Below, piece by piece: positions 1 through 6,269 of a DNA stretch of 20,670 nucleotides (position 1 is its first letter; each line of letters starts with the position of its first letter). Where the stretch lies: positions 1 through 20,670 of the forward strand of contig CAKOIY010000012.1 of assembly GCA_934087515.1 (NCBI GenBank), read 5' to 3'. A program made the position numbers and the translations under genes. The notes beneath the pieces were generated by a model that saw only the letters and a list, made by a program, of their open reading frames with translations, did no database searches and was not told the DNA's origin. This DNA is from an uncultured Bacilli bacterium. Lineage in GTDB: Bacteria > Bacillota_I > Bacilli_A > RF39 > UBA660.

Positions 1-291
1 TCTTATTGTCATGGAAGAAGTACACTTGGTATTAATTATAATGGTATAGCGATTTATTATAATAGGAATACTGAATTTGATCTAATGATGTTGGAGGAAC
101 TTAAAAAGTATTATAGTATGATCATCACTATTGACTCTAAATTTAAAGATCAAATATTAGATGATTTTCAGATGCTTATCCAAAGTATGTATCTAACAAA
201 GTATATTGCAGAGAAAAAATTAAAAGATTTATCTAAAGTAGAATACTCACCAATAGTAAAAAAATTGTATAAATATAGTGGGCAAATTTAA
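1..291 (+). CDS. C-terminal part of an unidentified protein (5' end outside window)
   Basis: The frame is open from the first base of the window to a TAA at 289-291, so this is the last 96 residues of a longer gene rather than a small ORF starting at the internal ATG at 85. The visible part is rich in Lys, Ile, Leu and Tyr, has no obvious membrane segment, and looks mostly helical, with a Lys-rich helix near the C terminus. I recognise no family. A strong hairpin terminator overlaps the stop codon, which supports a genuine gene end here. Confidence 0.55.
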   Translation, partial: SYCHGRSTLGINYNGIAIYYNRNTEFDLMMLEELKKYYSMIITIDSKFKDQILDDFQMLIQSMYLTKYIAEKKLKDLSKVEYSPIVKKLYKYSGQI

Positions 292-310
292 GCACACTAA
301 TTTTTCTTTT
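276..310 (+). terminator. Rho-independent terminator over the stop of the first gene
   Basis: TAGTG-G-GC (276-283) pairs with GC-A-CACTA (292-299) around an 8-base loop and is followed by a T-rich run at 301-310. The stop codon lies in the loop. Confidence 0.75.
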
Positions 311-319
311 TATGTTCAG

Positions 320-348
320 TTGCTTACTTTTTAAAATTATAGTATAAT
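320..348 (+). promoter_or_regulatory. Sigma-A type promoter for the structured RNA region
   Basis: TTGCTT (320-325), a 17-base spacer and a perfect TATAAT (343-348) predict a start near 355. No convincing long ORF follows. The first thing transcribed would be the stem-loop series at 358-503, so the promoter probably serves a small RNA or the leader of the short SEC-C ORF. Confidence 0.6.
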
Positions 349-354
349 TTATTC

Positions 355-503
355 GGCAGTATATTTATAAATATACTATATTAAATAAAATTTTTAGGAA
401 AGAAATTTATATCTGCACACAACAGTTCCTATTAAAATGGGAACATTGTGCACCTTTTGTGCTCATTAACCTAAAAACATATAGTAAAAATAATACTATA
501 TGT
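355..503 (+). ncRNA. Candidate structured RNA or leader, family not recognised
   Basis: Three strong structures follow the promoter directly. The first is a perfect 20-base palindrome at 358-377. The second is a large stem-loop closed by TTTTTAGG (391-398) with CCTAAAAA (470-477), holding an inner hairpin GTTCCTAT (425-432)/ATGGGAAC (437-444) and a GCAC..CAA/TTGTGC extension (416-451). The third is a 9-bp hairpin ACATATAGT/ACTATATGT (477-503). The closing stem, bulged middle and inner hairpin vaguely recall 6S-type RNAs, but I cannot match the sequence to 6S or any other family. It could also be a cis-acting leader for the ORF at 500. Confidence 0.35.
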
Positions 504-643
504 ACCATTTATACCGTATCTGTTTAGACCTTTTAAGCCTTGTAAAATCTATAATACTATATATATTTCATAGTGTTATATGTACTGAAAAAGGACGAAC
601 TTGTGGCTCAGGACGCAAGTATAAACAGTGTTGTGGTAAATAA
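500..643 (+). pseudogene. Short ORF ending in a SEC-C zinc-binding motif (gene remnant or small protein)
   Basis: ATG at 500 opens a 47-codon frame ending at TAA 641-643. The last residues are TCGSGRKYKQCCGK, the core of the SEC-C zinc-binding motif known from the SecA C terminus and many Firmicutes proteins. The first Cys of the usual C-x-C pair is replaced (R-T-C). The upstream residues look hydrophobic and unstructured, there is no ribosome binding site before 500, and the ATG lies in a hairpin. The decayed tail of a larger SEC-C gene is therefore likelier than a working small protein. A terminator follows at once. Confidence 0.45.
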
Positions 644-645
644 GC

Positions 646-683
646 CCGCAAACCCGTATAAAATAAGGGATTGCGGTTTTTCT
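646..683 (+). terminator. Rho-independent terminator after SEC-C tail 1
   Basis: CCGCAAACCC (646-655) pairs with GGGATTGCGG (667-676) with one A-A mismatch around an 11-base loop, followed by TTTTTCT. It starts 2 bases after the SEC-C stop codon. Confidence 0.75.
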
Positions 684-760
684 ATGATTACAATATTTAG
701 GTAATTTTAGACATGCCTTTTGTCTTAGATACGTTTTTAGATAAGTTCTACTGGGTTTGC

Positions 761-840
761 CGAGTGCTACGGAGTGCTCTGGGGTGCAGCCAAATGCCAA
801 AATAACTAGCCAAGTGCTCCCAAAAGCTACCAAAATCCCC
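761..840 (+). repeat. Degenerate tandem repeat with 10-bp period (8 units)
   Basis: Eight successive 10-base units can be aligned, for example cgagtgctac, ggagtgctct, ggggtgcagc, caagtgctcc and caaaagctac, approximating cRARtGCTaC. The stretch is clearly richer in G and C than its surroundings. No coding frame runs through it on the plus strand, since a TAG at 807 interrupts the frame leading to SEC-C tail 2. A 10-base period does not keep one reading frame, so it is unlikely to be a protein repeat. It lies between the two SEC-C tails and its role is unknown. Confidence 0.45.
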
Positions 841-848
841 AATACAAA

Positions 849-896
849 AGGCCATGTGGCTCAGGGAAGAAATATAAGAATTGTTGTGGAAAATAA
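849..896 (+). pseudogene. Second orphan SEC-C tail (fragment)
   Basis: This frame reads RPCGSGKKYKNCCGK and ends at TAA 894-896. It is a second copy of the SEC-C metal-binding core and again lacks the first Cys of the C-x-C pair. The frame is closed by a TAG at 807-809 and no ATG lies between, so no intact gene is attached. DNA and protein are similar to the tail at 602-643, indicating duplication of a gene 3' end followed by decay of everything upstream. Confidence 0.5.
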
Positions 897-1151
897 TGAT
901 TAAAGTTAGCACAAATCTATGTAATAAGGATTTGTTCTATTTTATGTAATATTTAAATAGTTAAAAAAATATGATTTAAAAACTTTGAATGAGTTCTAGG
1001 TGAGTTTTGTTAATTCTTAAAAGTGTTTTAAACACAAATAAAATAACAACTTGCTCTAAAAACATTATTTTTAAATTTGATGAAACCTGTTTAAATTGAA
1101 ATTCATTTCTTGAATACGTGAGTAGGATATAGTTGTAAATAGGAATGTTTT
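897..1151. other. Gene-free stretch with a weak hairpin and a short inverted repeat
   Basis: ACAAATC (911-917) pairs with GATTTGT (929-935), followed by TCTATTTTA, a weak terminator-like hairpin after SEC-C tail 2. GTGTTT-T-AAACAC (1023-1035) is an inverted repeat in otherwise featureless AT-rich DNA. No clear promoter for the gene at 1152 was found; a TATAGT at 1128-1133 lacks a good -35 partner. Confidence 0.4.
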
Positions 1152-1841
1152 ATGGGAGTGATTATTGTGATGGTTCGATATGAAGATGAAAAATGGATAA
1201 ATGGAATAGGGGTATATTTCTTTTTGTTAGAGGAGGTCAATGAAACTTTATTTAAACTTATAACATATAAATATAATAATGTTGAAGAAATAAAAATACT
1301 ATTTTTTGATCTTGTTGTTAATATTAATAGATTGATTCCAATGAAAGGTAGGAAAATAAGTTATGAGGATGGTATATTAAGATTATCAAAATATTTTGAT
1401 TTTTTAAATGATGATTTTTCAAAAATATACGATGATTATTCGAATGAATTAATTAATATGAATGATGTTAGAAATAAGTTTGAACATGTACCTCACGTAA
1501 TAAAGTGGACTAATTATATTGGCGGGAGTACTTTCAAAAAAATTAGATTCATTAATGAAGAATATAATAATGATATTATTGAATGTAATGAAAGTTCTAT
1601 AGAAAAAAGGAAAAAAAGAAGAGAAAAATTGGAATGGGTAATTGATACTAATGAAATAATTAAAATAATGATTGATATTAATAATATTTTTATAAAGATT
1701 CAATACAAACTAAAAAATTATTTTGAAAATAATAAAGTGGCATTAGAATATCCTTATATAAAAAAAATAAATAGTATTGATTTTATTAAATATATAAATC
1801 GATTAAAAGAATTGTGTTATAATGCTTATGAAAGGTTGTGA
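1152..1841 (+). CDS. HEPN-like protein, function unknown
   Basis: This 229-residue, very Lys/Asn/Ile-rich, predicted mostly alpha-helical soluble protein has no signal peptide. Near residue 107 it has RNKFEH, which fits the R-x4-6-H signature of HEPN-type ribonucleases found in toxin and defence proteins. This is a motif-level match only, so nuclease activity is inferred. ATG 1152 has AGGA 7 bases upstream; GTG 1167 or ATG 1170, behind GGGAG, are real alternatives that would drop 5 or 6 residues. The stop is 4 bases from the start of the zinc-ribbon gene, so the two are probably co-translated. Its A-ending codons differ from the T-ending style of the genes from 2493 on, suggesting later acquisition. 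Confidence 0.6.
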   Translation: MGVIIVMVRYEDEKWINGIGVYFFLLEEVNETLFKLITYKYNNVEEIKILFFDLVVNINRLIPMKGRKISYEDGILRLSKYFDFLNDDFSKIYDDYSNELINMNDVRNKFEHVPHVIKWTNYIGGSTFKKIRFINEEYNNDIIECNESSIEKRKKRREKLEWVIDTNEIIKIMIDINNIFIKIQYKLKNYFENNKVALEYPYIKKINSIDFIKYINRLKELCYNAYERL

Positions 1842-1845
1842 TATT

Positions 1846-2442
1846 ATGTATTGTACAAAGTGTGGAAATAAGATTGAAGATGGTGAAAAATTTTGCACTA
1901 ATTGTGGCTTAAGTGTTGCAAAGACAAATGATTTTGAAAATAATATAAAGGGGAAAAAATTTGTTTTTAAAGTTATGGGTGAAGGTAAAGCTACAATAGA
2001 AGTAAATGAAAATAGTATAACAATTTCTAGGCCTGGTGCAATTTCTAAATTTACTCATGGATTTGTTGGTGATAAAACAATAATGTTAAATCAAATCACA
2101 AGTGTTCAATTTAAAAAATCAACTGCGTTTACGACAGGTTTTTTACAATTTATTGTTCCTGGTACTGTTGAAGCAAAGAAAAGAAAACTATTAGAGCGAG
2201 TAAAAGATGAAAATATTGTATATTTTAAAGATCCGTGTGGGCATTATGCTAATGAGAATAGAGTGGCTCAGTCTATTAAAGAATATATTGAAAACTATAA
2301 TTTCAAACAAAATCAACCTCAACAAATTATAAATAAAAACAGTAATTTGGATGAAATAAAAAAATTGAAAGAATTGCTTGATATGAAAGCTATATCTGAA
2401 GAAGAATTTGATAAAAAGAAAAAGGAATTACTAAATTTATAA
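1846..2442 (+). CDS. Zinc-ribbon / DUF4429 / SHOCT domain protein
   Basis: The protein has 198 residues in three parts. Residues 1-25 form a zinc ribbon with two C-x-x-C pairs (YCTKCG and FCTNCG). Residues of about 40-150 resemble DUF4429, a small beta-rich domain related to PH-like folds (GDKTIMLNQITSVQFKKS). The last 30 residues are a SHOCT helical hairpin (LDEIKKLKELLDMKAIS, then EEEFDKKK). Proteins of this plan are common in Firmicutes and phages and have no established activity; SHOCT is thought to mediate oligomerisation or binding. The start at 1846 is preferred over the in-frame ATG at 1822 because AAAGG lies 10 bases before it and the zinc ribbon begins at once. It follows the HEPN-like gene by 4 bases, so both may act together. 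Confidence 0.75.
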   Translation: MYCTKCGNKIEDGEKFCTNCGLSVAKTNDFENNIKGKKFVFKVMGEGKATIEVNENSITISRPGAISKFTHGFVGDKTIMLNQITSVQFKKSTAFTTGFLQFIVPGTVEAKKRKLLERVKDENIVYFKDPCGHYANENRVAQSIKEYIENYNFKQNQPQQIINKNSNLDEIKKLKELLDMKAISEEEFDKKKKELLNL

Positions 2443-2492
2443 TTTTAATTTTATAGTATTTTGTTAAAAAAATTATGATTTGAGGTAGATGT

Positions 2493-3071
2493 ATGGAGAA
2501 GTTTAAACATGTTAGACCAACTAAGGAATATGAAAGGGATGCTGTTGCTTATATTAATGAGTTTTATGAGTATAATTCTAAGATTAATGGTGTTGGTGGT
2601 TTGTATAAGTTTTTAGATAATTATGATGGATGGCTTAATAGATTAGAAAGTGATAGGAATGCTGTTGTTTCTTCGGATAAGGTTCCTACTGAAACTTTTT
2701 TCTTGGTTCGTTCTAATGATAATTATATTGTTGGAATGATTAATATTAGGTTTGCTCTTAATTCTAGGCTTAAAAGACATGGTGGTAATATTGGATATAG
2801 TATTCGTCCTTTGGAAAGAAATAAGGGTTATAATAAAGTAAATTTATATTTAGGATTGTTATGTTGTCAGGAGCATGGTATTAAGGAAGTTTTACTTGAT
2901 TGTGATAAGGATAATTTGGGTTCTGCTAGGACTATTAAATCTTTAGGTGGTATTTTAAAAAATGAGTTTTATGATGATAAATATGGTGTTATTATTCAGC
3001 AATATGTTATTGATGTTGATAGTTCTATTAGAGATAATAGGAATAAATATGATAAGTTTTTAGATAATTGA
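2493..3071 (+). CDS. GNAT family N-acetyltransferase
   Basis: This 192-residue soluble protein has the GNAT layout: a variable N-terminal half, then GMINIRFAL (beta 4, near residue 81), the acetyl-CoA pyrophosphate-binding motif A in IRPLERNKGYNK (about 104-115), and DNLGSARTIKSLGG (about 140-153) as the typical motif B helix. It resembles the YkkB-like, small-molecule branch of GNATs, but the substrate cannot be read from sequence. ATG 2493 has GAGGT about 8 bases upstream. Codon use is the T-ending style of the rest of the chromosome. A terminator hairpin overlaps the stop, so it is transcribed apart from the repair operon. Confidence 0.85.
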   Translation: MEKFKHVRPTKEYERDAVAYINEFYEYNSKINGVGGLYKFLDNYDGWLNRLESDRNAVVSSDKVPTETFFLVRSNDNYIVGMINIRFALNSRLKRHGGNIGYSIRPLERNKGYNKVNLYLGLLCCQEHGIKEVLLDCDKDNLGSARTIKSLGGILKNEFYDDKYGVIIQQYVIDVDSSIRDNRNKYDKFLDN

Positions 3072-3086
3072 TTTTATCTTTTTTTT
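3062..3086 (+). terminator. Rho-independent terminator of the acetyltransferase gene
   Basis: AGATAA (3062-3067) pairs with TTATCT (3074-3079), followed by a run of eight T. The stop codon begins in the loop. Confidence 0.65.
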
Positions 3087-3095
3087 GTTTTGTTC

Positions 3096-3124
3096 TTGCA
3101 AACAAATGTTTGCTATGTTATAAT
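3096..3124 (+). promoter_or_regulatory. Promoter of the repair operon with an overlapping LexA-like operator
   Basis: TTGCAA (3096-3101), a 17-base spacer and TATAAT (3119-3124) form a strong promoter. A perfect palindrome, gcaaacaaatgtttgc (3098-3113; 7-base arms, 2-base centre), covers the -35 box and most of the spacer, where a repressor would block RNA polymerase. Its core CAAACAAATGTTTG matches 12 of 14 positions of the known Bacillus LexA/DinR box CGAACRNRYGTTCG. LexA binding is an inference from the match and from the DNA-repair genes downstream. Confidence 0.65.
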
Positions 3125-3181
3125 TTTTGTGTTAGCAAGCTTTATTGTTTTTTATTAATGTTTGTATTTGGTGGTGTTTTT

Positions 3182-3718
3182 ATGTATATATATAATTATA
3201 AGACTCCTAGTGGTTTTTCTGATATATTGATGTCTAGTGATGGGGTTTATCTTACTGGACTTTGGTTTTGTGATTCTAGAGATGTTTTAAAGCATAAATT
3301 TGATTATGAGGAGAAGCTGTTACCTGTTTTTGATGATACTATTAGATGGCTTAATATTTATTTTAGTGGGAAGATTCCTGATTTTGTTCCTAAGTATAAG
3401 ATATTGAATTCTACCTCTTTTAGAGATAGTGTTATAGAAATAATGAATAAAATTCCTTGGGGTGAAGTGATTACTTATGGAGATATAGCAGATGGTATTG
3501 CTAAAAAGAAAGGTCTTTCTAGGATGTCTTCTCAGGCTGTTGGGGGTGCTGTTGGATGGAATCCTATTTGTATAATTATACCTTGTCATAGAGTTATTGG
3601 CTCAAATGGTAGTTTAACTGGTTATGGTGGTGGTATTTCTAACAAGATAAAACTTTTAGAACTTGAGGGCCATGATATGAATGATTTTATTATTCCTACT
3701 AGAGGTACTGCTTTATGA
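3182..3718 (+). CDS. ogt: Methylated-DNA--protein-cysteine S-methyltransferase
   Basis: This suicide enzyme moves the alkyl group from O6-alkylguanine (and O4-alkylthymine) in DNA to its own cysteine. The 178-residue protein has an N-terminal ribonuclease-H-like domain (about 1-75) and the C-terminal active domain, with WGEVITYGDIA (93-103), AVGGAVGWNP and the active-site PCHRV with Cys135, followed by GSNGSLTGYGGG. ATG 3182 gives the normal family length and the usual N terminus; the open frame to 3068 would run back through the promoter. The stop overlaps the tag start by 4 bases (ATGA), so the two are coupled. It is the first gene of the repair operon and probably damage-inducible through the operator at 3098-3113. 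Confidence 0.93.
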   Translation: MYIYNYKTPSGFSDILMSSDGVYLTGLWFCDSRDVLKHKFDYEEKLLPVFDDTIRWLNIYFSGKIPDFVPKYKILNSTSFRDSVIEIMNKIPWGEVITYGDIADGIAKKKGLSRMSSQAVGGAVGWNPICIIIPCHRVIGSNGSLTGYGGGISNKIKLLELEGHDMNDFIIPTRGTAL

Positions 3719-4266
3719 ATAGGTGTAAATGGTGTAATTTAAATAATCCTCTTTATGTTTCTTATCATGATAATGAATGGGGAGTTTTACGAACTGATAA
3801 TAGTTATTTATTTGAGATGCTTATTTTAGAATCTTTTCAGGCTGGACTTTCTTGGGAGTGTATTTTAAATAAAAGAGATGCTTTTAGGAAGGCTTATGAT
3901 AATTTTTCTTTAGATAAGGTATGTTCTTATGATGAAGAAAAGATTAATGAACTTATTGGTAATAGTGATATTGTTAGAAATAAACTTAAGATTAGGGCTA
4001 GTGTTAACAATGCTAGAGTTTTTAAGAGTATTGTTTTGGAGTTTGGTTCTTTTTATAGTTATTTATGTTCTTTTACTAATGGTTATATTTTTTATGAAAT
4101 TGATAAGACTAAGTCTTTGCTTTCTGATTCTATTTCTAATGATTTAGTTAAACGTGGTATGAAATTTGTTGGTTCTACTATTATTTATTCTTATTTGCAA
4201 GCTATTGGTGTTATTTATTCTCATGATAAAGATTGTTATTTATATAGGAGTTCTAATGATAATTAA
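3715..4266 (+). CDS. tag: DNA-3-methyladenine glycosylase I
   Basis: The enzyme excises 3-methyladenine from alkylated DNA, the first step of base excision repair. The 183-residue protein starts with MNRCKWC, whose first Cys is the conserved zinc ligand; YHDNEWGV carries the second ligand His, and the C-terminal HDKDC supplies the His-x3-Cys pair. LILESFQAGLSW (about 36-48) contains the Glu and Trp of the base-binding pocket, all as in E. coli Tag. It overlaps ogt by 4 bases upstream and the DUF1848 gene by 11 bases downstream. Paired with ogt, it gives cover against both O6- and N3-alkyl lesions. Confidence 0.93.
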   Translation: MNRCKWCNLNNPLYVSYHDNEWGVLRTDNSYLFEMLILESFQAGLSWECILNKRDAFRKAYDNFSLDKVCSYDEEKINELIGNSDIVRNKLKIRASVNNARVFKSIVLEFGSFYSYLCSFTNGYIFYEIDKTKSLLSDSISNDLVKRGMKFVGSTIIYSYLQAIGVIYSHDKDCYLYRSSNDN

Positions 4267-5185
4267 TACTGGGTGTAGAACTGATATTCCTGCTTTTTAT
4301 TCTAAGTGGTTTATTAATAGGATTAGAGAAGGTTATGTTTTAGTTAGAAATCCTTATTATGAGGATAGGGTTACTAAGTATGTTTTTGATTCTTCTGTTG
4401 TTGATTTCATTGATTTTTGTACTAAGAATCCTTGTCCTATGATTAAGTATATGGATGAACTTAAGAACTATAATTTGTTTTGGTATGTTACTATTACTCC
4501 TTATGGTAAAGATATTGAACCTAATGTTCCAGATAGAGATATAGTAATAGAGGGTGTTAAGAAATTGTGTTCTTTTCCTAATAATTTGTTTGTTGGTTGG
4601 AGATATGATCCTATATTTTTTAATGATGAGTTTGATATTAATAGACATATTATGGAATTTAGAGGTATTGCTAGTAGGCTTAGTGGTTATGTAGATTGTT
4701 GTGTTATTAGTTTTTTAGATATGTATGAGAAAGTTAAAAGGAATGCTCCTGATCTTAGAGTTCCTTCAAAAGATGAGATAATCTATCTTACTAAGGAATT
4801 TGTTTCTATTGGTAAGGAATATGGAATATCTATTTATTCTTGTTGTGAGAATGATTTTCTTTCTTGTTATGGTGTTAATGTTGGGGGATGTCGTAGTAAA
4901 GAGTTGATAGAGAAATATTTGGGATATAAACTTAATGTTTCAAATGTTAAACCAATTAGAGATTGTTCTTGTTTGCTTGGTAATGATATTGGTGCATATA
5001 ATTCATGTTTTCATTTTTGCAGGTATTGTTATGCTAATTATGATAGGGATAGTGTTATTAGAAATGTTAAGTTTCATGATGATGATTCTCCTTTGCTTAT
5101 TGGTAATGTTAAGGATTCTGATATTATTACTTTAGCTAAACAGGTTAGCTATAAAAAAGATTTTGATCAGCTTTCTTTGTTTTGA
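4256..5185 (+). CDS. DUF1848 family protein with C-terminal Fe-S-type cysteine cluster
   Basis: The 309-residue protein opens with the DUF1848 signature: GCRTDIPAFYSKWF (6-19), then IREGYVLVRNP. It also contains WRYDPI (115-120) and ends in a cysteine cluster: Cys237-x-Cys239, then Cys251-x3-Cys255-x2-Cys258 (CFHFCRYCYA). The C-x3-C-x2-C spacing is that of radical-SAM 4Fe-4S sites but lies near the C terminus rather than the N terminus. DUF1848 has no established biochemical role that I know of. The start at 4256 has AGGAG 5 bases upstream and begins the family's usual N terminus; the longer open frame to 4166 is an out-of-frame shadow of tag. Its place inside an alkylation-repair operon suggests a DNA or nucleotide repair task (inference). 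Confidence 0.85.
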   Translation: MIINTGCRTDIPAFYSKWFINRIREGYVLVRNPYYEDRVTKYVFDSSVVDFIDFCTKNPCPMIKYMDELKNYNLFWYVTITPYGKDIEPNVPDRDIVIEGVKKLCSFPNNLFVGWRYDPIFFNDEFDINRHIMEFRGIASRLSGYVDCCVISFLDMYEKVKRNAPDLRVPSKDEIIYLTKEFVSIGKEYGISIYSCCENDFLSCYGVNVGGCRSKELIEKYLGYKLNVSNVKPIRDCSCLLGNDIGAYNSCFHFCRYCYANYDRDSVIRNVKFHDDDSPLLIGNVKDSDIITLAKQVSYKKDFDQLSLF

Positions 5186-5233
5186 TATTAATGATATAAT
5201 TGTTTTAATTATTGAATGAAAGAAGTTGATTTT

Positions 5234-5605
5234 ATGAAAATATATGTTTCACATTCTAGTAATTGTGATTATGTAAGTGAGATTTATGAACCTTTAAAGG
5301 AATCAAAGTTATATGATGAAAATGAGGTTTATTTACCCCATGATGGGAATGTTTTTAATACTAAAGAAGTTATTAAGAATAGTGATTTATTAGTTGCAGA
5401 GTGTTCTTCTAATTCTACTGGACAAGGTATTGAGATTGGTTGGGCTGATTCTTTTAATGTTCCAATTTTATGTATATATAAGACAGGTAGTTCTATTAGT
5501 TCATCTTTAAAGTTTATTACTAATAATATAATTTCATATAATTCTTTGGATGAGTTTTTAGAGTGTATTTCGAATTTTATTTTAGATGGTGGTCAAAATG
5601 GATAG
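5234..5605 (+). CDS. Nucleoside 2-deoxyribosyltransferase-like protein
   Basis: This 123-residue protein begins KIYVSHSS and carries STGQGIEIGWA (about 62-72), matching the active-site Glu loop of the nucleoside 2-deoxyribosyltransferase fold, with DLLVAE before it as the typical core strand. Family members move deoxyribose between bases or hydrolyse (deoxy)nucleoside monophosphates, so a nucleotide-pool sanitation role fits the repair neighbours, but the substrate is unknown. ATG 5234 gives the normal N terminus; the ATG at 5216 lacks a ribosome binding site. A TATAAT at 5193-5198 may add a weak internal promoter. The stop overlaps the NUDIX start by 8 bases. Confidence 0.75.
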   Translation: MKIYVSHSSNCDYVSEIYEPLKESKLYDENEVYLPHDGNVFNTKEVIKNSDLLVAECSSNSTGQGIEIGWADSFNVPILCIYKTGSSISSSLKFITNNIISYNSLDEFLECISNFILDGGQNG

Positions 5606-6065
5606 AGAAAAGTTTTTAGCTTCTATTTATTTAATTATAAAAGATGATTCTGGTAGAATTTTATTTTAAAGAAGACGGGGTACTAAGTTATGGTCTGGTT
5701 TTTTAGGCCTTCCGGCTGGGCATGTTGATATTGGTGAGAATGTTTATGATGCTGCTATTAGAGAGGCTAAGGAGGAGCTTGATATTACTTTTGGTATTAA
5801 AAATATTGTTAATACTTTTGTTGTTAATAGGAGAAATAAACATCTTAGTCCTTACTTTGATGTATATTTTGAAATAGATAGTTATATTGGAGATATAAAA
5901 ATTAATGAACCTTTAAAGTGTTCTGAACTTTGTTATTTTTCTATTAATGAGTTGCCTTTTGATGTTATTAGTTTTGAGAAGGAGGCGCTTATTGATAATT
6001 TGAATGGTATTAAGTTTGGTGTTGTTGATATAGATGAAGAAAAAGATATGAACAGATTTTGTTAA
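5598..6065 (+). pseudogene. NUDIX hydrolase interrupted by an in-frame UAA
   Basis: From ATG 5598 the frame reads MDREKFLASIYLIIKDD, hits TAA at 5667-5669 (codon 24), then continues without another stop to TAA 6063-6065, for 155 positions in all. After the stop comes RRRGTKLWSGFLGLPAGHVD and the NUDIX box GHVDIGENVYDAAI, then REAKEELDI, with all box acidic residues and Arg present and Asp in place of the last Gly. The homologous position is usually Gln in LFQRR-type sequences, so CAA to TAA is the simplest mutation. Active homologues hydrolyse damaged or surplus nucleoside diphosphate derivatives. The rest of the frame is intact, so inactivation looks recent. It is the last gene of the repair operon and overlaps the one before. 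Confidence 0.8.
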
Positions 6066-6108
6066 TATCTTTAATGTTTATTTAATATTTAGTATTTATT
6101 AGAATTTG

Positions 6109-6123
6109 GTAAACATTTGTTCG
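6109..6123 (-). promoter_or_regulatory. Second LexA-box-like site
   Basis: On the minus strand this reads cgaacaaatgtttac. It shares the 11-base core AACAAATGTTT with the operator at 3098-3113 and matches 12 of 14 positions of the Bacillus LexA consensus. No intact gene starts on either side. A nearby promoter-like pair, TTGCTA (6131-6136), 17 bases, TGTAAT (6154-6159), points to the decayed gene downstream. Confidence 0.4.
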
Positions 6124-6130
6124 TTAATAG

Positions 6131-6159
6131 TTGCTAGAAAAAACTATTGCTTATGTAAT
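6131..6159 (+). promoter_or_regulatory. Possible promoter of the decayed surface-protein gene
   Basis: TTGCTA, a 17-base spacer and TGTAAT fit a moderate sigma-A promoter. AATAGTT occurs at 6126-6132 and 6157-6163 with its complement AACTATT at 6142-6148, so a hairpin can form over the spacer. A 22-codon ORF from ATG 6166 follows but is not recognisable. Confidence 0.35.
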
Positions 6160-6269
6160 AGTTATATGAAATTTCGTTTTTTTAATTTTGGATTTTCTTC
6201 TTGTATAGATTGTTGTTGTAGAATTTCTTGGTGATTTAGTTTTTGTTTTAAGTTTGTGGCTTTTTTTTG

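Noticed and set aside
576..842. 88-codon minus-strand open frame
   Set aside because: It runs back through the SEC-C tail, a terminator and the 10-bp repeat, has no ribosome binding site, and resembles no protein.
684..850. Template repeat of a DGR in the odd-composition stretch
   Set aside because: It has no similarity to 9284-9445 and no AAC/AAT-codon pattern matching that segment; no reverse transcriptase lies nearby.
1449..1703. Minus-strand frames rich in Asn/Ile/Phe opposite real genes
   Set aside because: They are low-complexity reverse readings of AT-rich genes, without ribosome binding sites.
3068..3181. Upstream extension of ogt
   Set aside because: It covers the promoter and operator, and the extra residues are not part of the family.
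4166..4255. Upstream extension of the DUF1848 gene
   Set aside because: It is an out-of-frame reading of tag; the family N terminus and AGGAG support the start at 4256.
5667..5669. UAA reassigned to Gln
   Set aside because: UAA ends many intact genes here (nusG-like neighbours, rplJ, tag), so a point mutation in the NUDIX gene is simpler.
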